Assembly: GCA_965200535.1 (NCBI GenBank)
Contig: CBDAUF010000002.1
Span: 1,240,001 to 1,304,000 of the forward strand
Reading direction: 5' to 3'
Length of the DNA stretch: 64,000 bases
Origin: MPNO01 sp965200535
Lineage (GTDB): Bacteria; Pseudomonadota; Alphaproteobacteria; MPNO01
Under the pieces are notes generated by a model. It saw nothing but the letters and a program-made list of their open reading frames with translations, did no database searches and was not told the DNA's origin. Both the position numbers and the translations under genes were made by a program. Position 1 is the first letter of the stretch, and every line of letters begins with the position of its first letter. This document shows, piece by piece, positions 60,677 to 64,000 of the stretch.

Positions 60677-61658
60677 CCGCGGGAACCCGGCGGCGATCGT
60701 CTTCGGCTGCGCCGGCGAGACGCTGGGCGCCGGCGAGCGCGCATTCTTCGCCGACGCCGACCCCCTGGGCTTCATCCTGTTCCGGCGCAACTGCCGCGAG
60801 CCGCAGCAGGTCCGCGATCTCGTTGCTGCGCTGCGCGACAGCGTGGGGCGCCGGGACGCCCCGATCCTGATCGACCAGGAGGGCGGCAGGGTCCAGCGCC
60901 TTGCGCCGCCCCACTGGCGCCGCCGGCCGGCCTGGCGCGCGTTCGGCGACCTGGCAGTCCGGGCGGGTCTGCCGCATGCAGCCGACGCCGCCCGCGCCAA
61001 CGCCCGCGAAATAGCCGACGAGCTCGCCGGCCTCGGTATCGATATCGATTGCCTGCCCCTGCTCGACGTGCCGGCGCCGGGCGGCCACGACATTATCGGC
61101 GACCGCGCGTTCTCCCGCGATCCCGAGACTGTCGCCGTTCTCGGCCGGGCGGTGTGCGAGGGGCTGCTCGCGGGAGGCGTGATCCCTACGATCAAGCATA
61201 TCCCCGGCCACGGCCGGGCGGCGTCGGACAGCCATCGTTCCCTTCCCGTCGTCGATGCGCCGGCCGAAGCCCTGGAAACCGATTTCGCCCCGTTCCGCGC
61301 ACTCCGGGACATGCCGTGGGCGATGACGGCCCATGTCGTCTATGCTGCGTTCGACAAGGTTTCGCCCGCGACGACCTCGAGAGCCGTCATCGAGCGGGTG
61401 ATTCGCGGGTCGATCGGCTTTCGCGGCCTGTTGATTTCGGACGATCTCTGCATGAAGGCGTTGACCGGTGCACCCGCCGCGCGCGCGCGCGCGGCGCTCG
61501 ATGCGGGCTGCGATGTCGTCCTCCATTGCAGCGGGGAGCTGGCCGCGATGCGCGAAACCATGGCCGGCGTGACGGCGATGAGCGGCCGCGCCATGGCCCG
61601 GTTCCGGGCTGCGGCGGGAATGGCGCTTCGCTCCGCGGCGGCGAGCGCGTCCGGTTGA
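60648..61658 (+). CDS. nagZ: Beta-N-acetylhexosaminidase
   Basis: A 336-residue family 3 glycosidase that trims N-acetylglucosamine from muropeptides in recycling. Family motifs are DQEGGRVQRL (about residue 79), KHIPGHGRAASDSH with the general acid/base dyad, and the nucleophile aspartate in LLISDDLCMKAL. The start is uncertain: GTG 60648 overlaps the SPOR gene; a TTG at 60660 is the alternative. The M50 gene begins in its stop codon. Confidence 0.9.
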   Translation: MSTVLSSGADRGNPAAIVFGCAGETLGAGERAFFADADPLGFILFRRNCREPQQVRDLVAALRDSVGRRDAPILIDQEGGRVQRLAPPHWRRRPAWRAFGDLAVRAGLPHAADAARANAREIADELAGLGIDIDCLPLLDVPAPGGHDIIGDRAFSRDPETVAVLGRAVCEGLLAGGVIPTIKHIPGHGRAASDSHRSLPVVDAPAEALETDFAPFRALRDMPWAMTAHVVYAAFDKVSPATTSRAVIERVIRGSIGFRGLLISDDLCMKALTGAPAARARAALDAGCDVVLHCSGELAAMRETMAGVTAMSGRAMARFRAAAGMALRSAAASASG

Positions 61659-62335
61659 TGGAGTTTGTCCACGCCGCCTCGACCTGGGTCGCGCCGGTCA
61701 TTGTCGCGATCACCCTGCACGAGGCCGCGCACGGCTACGTCGCCTGGAAGCTCGGGGACGACACGGCGAGGCGCCTCGGGCGTGTGTCCTTCAACCCGCT
61801 GCGGCACATCGATCCTTACGGCACCATCGTCATCCCGGCGCTGCTGCTCTCCTTCAGCAACTTCGTCTTCGGCTGGGCGAAACCGGTGCCGGTCGATGTC
61901 CGGCGTCTCGACAATCCGCGGCGCGACATGATCTGGGTGGCTGCCGCCGGCCCGGCGATCAATATCGCACTCGCCACCGCATCCGTTGTCGCCATGCACG
62001 CGGTGCCGTTTCTGCCGTCCTCGATCCAAGTCTGGGTTTTCGAGAACCTGCAAAACTCGGTTCTTATCAATCTTGTACTTGCGGTGTTCAACATGCTTCC
62101 GCTGCCGCCGCTCGACGGCGGACGGATCGCCGTCGGGCTGCTGCCGGCACCGATGGCGCTCGCACTCGCGCGGATGGAGCGATTCGGCCTGTTCGTGATA
62201 ATTGGAGCCATGTTCGTGCTGCCTTATGCGGGGCAAGCGCTCGGGGTGGACCTCAACGTCTTTCCTTGGCTGATCGGGACGCCGGTGCGTTTCCTGATGG
62301 ATGTGATCGCGGGACTTGCTGGGTTTGCGACGTGA
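61658..62335 (+). CDS. Site-2 protease family (M50) membrane protein
   Basis: A 225-residue integral membrane metalloprotease. The zinc motif HEAAHGY (about residues 22-28) lies in the first helix, and NMLPLPPLDGGR near residue 148 supplies the third ligand. This small, PDZ-less type is the YwhC-like group. Substrate unknown; it is always a neighbour of scpA/scpB in many alphaproteobacteria. It overlaps nagZ and scpA at both ends. Confidence 0.9.
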   Translation: MEFVHAASTWVAPVIVAITLHEAAHGYVAWKLGDDTARRLGRVSFNPLRHIDPYGTIVIPALLLSFSNFVFGWAKPVPVDVRRLDNPRRDMIWVAAAGPAINIALATASVVAMHAVPFLPSSIQVWVFENLQNSVLINLVLAVFNMLPLPPLDGGRIAVGLLPAPMALALARMERFGLFVIIGAMFVLPYAGQALGVDLNVFPWLIGTPVRFLMDVIAGLAGFAT

Positions 62336-63147
62336 CCGAAGAAGACAGGCGCGGGATCGGGGAACAGGCGCGGCCTGAGCGCCGCAAGGATACCCTTGTG
62401 CTCGATCTCGACGGCTACGAAGGGCCGATCGACGCGCTTCTGGCGCTTGCGCGCCAGCAAAAGGTCGACCTTGCCCGGATTTCCATTCTGGATCTTGCTG
62501 AACAGTATCTCGCGTTCATCGTCGAGGCGCGCAGGCTGGATCTCGAAATCGCCGCCGATTACCTGGTGATGGCCGCCTGGCTCGTCTACCTCAAGTCGCG
62601 CCTGCTGCTGCCGGATGACGAGAACGACGAGGAACCCACCGGACCGGAACTTGCCGAGGCGCTGACCTTTCGGTTGCGCCGGCTCGAGGCGATGCAGGAA
62701 GGCGGTCGGCAGTTGATGGCGCGTCCCCGCCTCGGCCGCGATGTCTTCGCCCGCGGCGCCCCGGAAGAGATCGAGGTCGTCCGGCGGCCGGTCTACGAGG
62801 TCTCGCTGTTCGATCTGCTTTCGGCCTACGGCGAGAACCGGCGCCGGAGCAGGGATTCGGTCCTGACGATCGAACCCAGCCTGCTGTATTCGGTCGCCGA
62901 GGCGATCGAACGGCTCAGCGGCCTGAGCGGCGGGACCGCCGGTTGGCAGACCCTGCTGGAATTCTTGCCGCCGCAGGCCGGCGGCGGCATCCACCTGCGT
63001 TCGGCGATCGCGTCCACCTTCGTCGCCGGCCTCGAACTCGCGCGCACGGGCCGAATCGAGTTCAGGCAATCGGATCCGTTCGGCCCCATATACATACGGG
63101 GCCGAAATGCTCCGCAAGCCGTTCCGGAGGCTGCGTATGAGGCATGA
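62332..63147 (+). CDS. scpA: Segregation and condensation protein A
   Basis: A 271-residue kleisin. LDGYEGPIDALLALARQQKVDLARI (from about residue 24) is the N-terminal Smc-neck-binding helix region, and a C-terminal winged helix ends near EFRQSDPFGPI. ScpA bridges Smc heads and binds ScpB, acting in chromosome compaction and segregation. The GTG start overlaps the M50 stop (GTGA). A perfect parS site, the loading platform for Smc through ParB, lies 800 bp downstream. Confidence 0.93.
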   Translation: MTEEDRRGIGEQARPERRKDTLVLDLDGYEGPIDALLALARQQKVDLARISILDLAEQYLAFIVEARRLDLEIAADYLVMAAWLVYLKSRLLLPDDENDEEPTGPELAEALTFRLRRLEAMQEGGRQLMARPRLGRDVFARGAPEEIEVVRRPVYEVSLFDLLSAYGENRRRSRDSVLTIEPSLLYSVAEAIERLSGLSGGTAGWQTLLEFLPPQAGGGIHLRSAIASTFVAGLELARTGRIEFRQSDPFGPIYIRGRNAPQAVPEAAYEA

Positions 63148-63889
63148 CCTGCGCCTGATGGAAGCGATCCTGTTCGCCGCGTCCGAGCCGCTCGCCGAGG
63201 CGGCGCTCGCCGAACGCTTCGCAGAAGGCACCGACATCGCCGCCCTGATCGGCGAACTGGCCGCAGCCTACACCGGGCGCGGCGTCAACCTTGTACAGGC
63301 GGGCGGCGGGTGGTGTTTCCGTACCGCCGAGGATCTGGCGAGCCACATGCGGATGGAGCGGAAGGTGACGCGCAAGCCGTCGCGCGCGGCGGTCGAGACA
63401 TTGGCGGTGATCGCCTATCACCAGCCGGTGACGCGCAGCGAGGTCGAGGAGATCCGGGGCGTCGCCGCCAGCCGCGGCACATTCGACATCCTGCTCGAAG
63501 CAGGCTGGATCCGCCCGGCCGGGCGGCGCCCGACGCCCGGCCGCCCGGTGACCTGGGGAACGACGGACGAGTTCCTCGTCCATTTCGGGTTGTCGGGCCT
63601 CGCCGACCTGCCGGGCGTGGACGAGCTCAGGGCGACGGGTCTGCTCGACACCCGCCCGGCAAGTGTGATCGTCGGGTCCGGGTCGGCGCCGGTCCGGCCC
63701 GGCGAAGACGCCGGCGGGTCCGGCAGGAACGGATCGGAGGGCAGCCTGTTCGACTTCTCCCTCGACCCGGCGGAACCTCCCGAACGCGATCCCGACCTCG
63801 CCGATTTGCCGGCGGCCGCGGAGGGTGCGGCCGGGTTCGCCCCGGCAGCGGCGGCGCTCGAGGACTCTGCGGTCCCGGTCCATCCGTAA
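63137..63889 (+). CDS. scpB: Segregation and condensation protein B
   Basis: A 250-residue protein with two winged-helix domains: LMEAILFAASEPLAEAAL at the N-terminus, SRAAVETLAVIAYHQPVTRSEVE near residue 90 and TWGTTDEFLVHFGL near 140, then an acidic, low-complexity tail of about 75 residues. The ATG at 63137 has GGAGGC 5 bp upstream and overlaps scpA by 11 bp. It binds the ScpA centre in the Smc complex. Confidence 0.92.
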   Translation: MRHDLRLMEAILFAASEPLAEAALAERFAEGTDIAALIGELAAAYTGRGVNLVQAGGGWCFRTAEDLASHMRMERKVTRKPSRAAVETLAVIAYHQPVTRSEVEEIRGVAASRGTFDILLEAGWIRPAGRRPTPGRPVTWGTTDEFLVHFGLSGLADLPGVDELRATGLLDTRPASVIVGSGSAPVRPGEDAGGSGRNGSEGSLFDFSLDPAEPPERDPDLADLPAAAEGAAGFAPAAAALEDSAVPVHP

Positions 63890-63929
63890 CCGGCCCGTCC
63901 CCCGGGGACGGAGAATCGCCCGAAAAATA

Positions 63930-63946
63930 TGGCAGTAATGCTGCCA
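63930..63946. other. Small hairpin next to parS
   Basis: TGGCAG (63930-63935) pairs with CTGCCA (63941-63946) around TAATG, directly abutting the parS palindrome. No U-run makes a terminator role doubtful. Confidence 0.45.
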
Positions 63947-63948
63947 AA

Positions 63949-63964
63949 TGTTTCACGTGAAACA
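63949..63964. promoter_or_regulatory. parS centromere site
   Basis: TGTTTCACGTGAAACA is a perfect 16-bp palindrome identical to the canonical bacterial parS consensus bound by ParB. It lies 59 bp after scpB in the last non-genic stretch of the window (63890-64000), which holds no other convincing feature except the small hairpin. parS sites cluster near the chromosome origin, so this edge is probably origin-proximal. Confidence 0.92.
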
Positions 63965-64000
63965 TTTGCTTGAGGCTAGCGTCCGCACTTCATCCGAAAT

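Noticed and set aside
63896..63910. Intrinsic terminator after scpB (CGTCC/GGACG hairpin)
   Set aside because: The stem is short and no U-run follows.
63948..64000. Start of a new gene, Met-Phe-His-Val-Lys-His, at the parS site
   Set aside because: The peptide is what parS encodes in any frame-matched ATG context; no ribosome-binding site precedes it and only 17 codons are visible. It may be real but cannot be supported.

Overview
The window reads as chromosomal DNA of a GC-rich alphaproteobacterium, most like the Rhodospirillales and relatives. The evidence is gene content and order: serC-serA, hisZ-purA, an RpoH next to RluD, DUF1285-NUDIX-DUF6111-cca, DUF6476 beside tRNA-Glu, argS-SPOR-nagZ-M50-scpA-scpB, a double-length dCTP deaminase and an ErpA-type carrier. 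Nearly every base is coding; no gap exceeds about 240 bp. I see no transposase, integrase, phage gene or CRISPR array.

Layout. 1-2.6 kb: minus-strand MoxR / DUF58 / BatA-DUF4159 operon (the last gene runs off the left edge). 2.7-7.7 kb: plus-strand DUF1285, CoA pyrophosphatase, DUF6111, cca, acyl-CoA ligase, TetR regulator. 7.7-10.4 kb: minus-strand two-component system and a LigE-like glutathione transferase. 10.5-15.9 kb: serine, histidine and purine biosynthesis (serC with a structured leader, serA, hisZ, purA). 15.9-19.4 kb: rpoH with a heat-shock-type promoter, rluD, DUF6476, tRNA-Glu(CTC), homocysteine methyltransferase. 19.5-22.4 kb: a ferric-iron ABC permease and ATPase facing each other, each with a Fur-like box. 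22.5-24.6 kb: MetE-like protein and a metallo-hydrolase.

From about 24.7 to 56.9 kb the window is accessory and catabolic. The first half holds an acyl-CoA ligase, a glutathione transferase, a luciferase-like flavoenzyme, an amidohydrolase broken by an amber codon, an orphan molybdenum hydroxylase large subunit, malonyl-CoA decarboxylase and an AtzE/AtzG-like amidase pair. A divergent regulatory region (34.4-34.6 kb) leads to a peptidase-like gene broken by an opal codon and a Rieske oxygenase. Then come two complete branched-chain-type (Liv) ABC importers (37.2-41.8 and 47.0-51.7 kb). They flank a dCTP deaminase gene, a fused aryl-CoA monooxygenase / old-yellow-enzyme reductase preceded by two palindromic operator-like sites, and a group-D flavin monooxygenase. 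An MFS transporter, a TAXI-like protein without signal peptide, a second luciferase-like enzyme, a YCII protein and a UbiD-type decarboxylase complete the island. I infer import and oxidation of aromatic or N-heterocyclic acids, partly through CoA thioesters. No transcription factor gene lies between 27 and 57 kb, so regulators must act from elsewhere.

56.9-64 kb returns to housekeeping: xth, erpA, argS, SPOR protein, nagZ, site-2 protease, scpA and scpB. It ends with a perfect 16-bp parS palindrome at 63949-63964. ScpAB (condensin partners) next to parS suggests the right edge lies in the origin-proximal, ParB-bound part of the chromosome.
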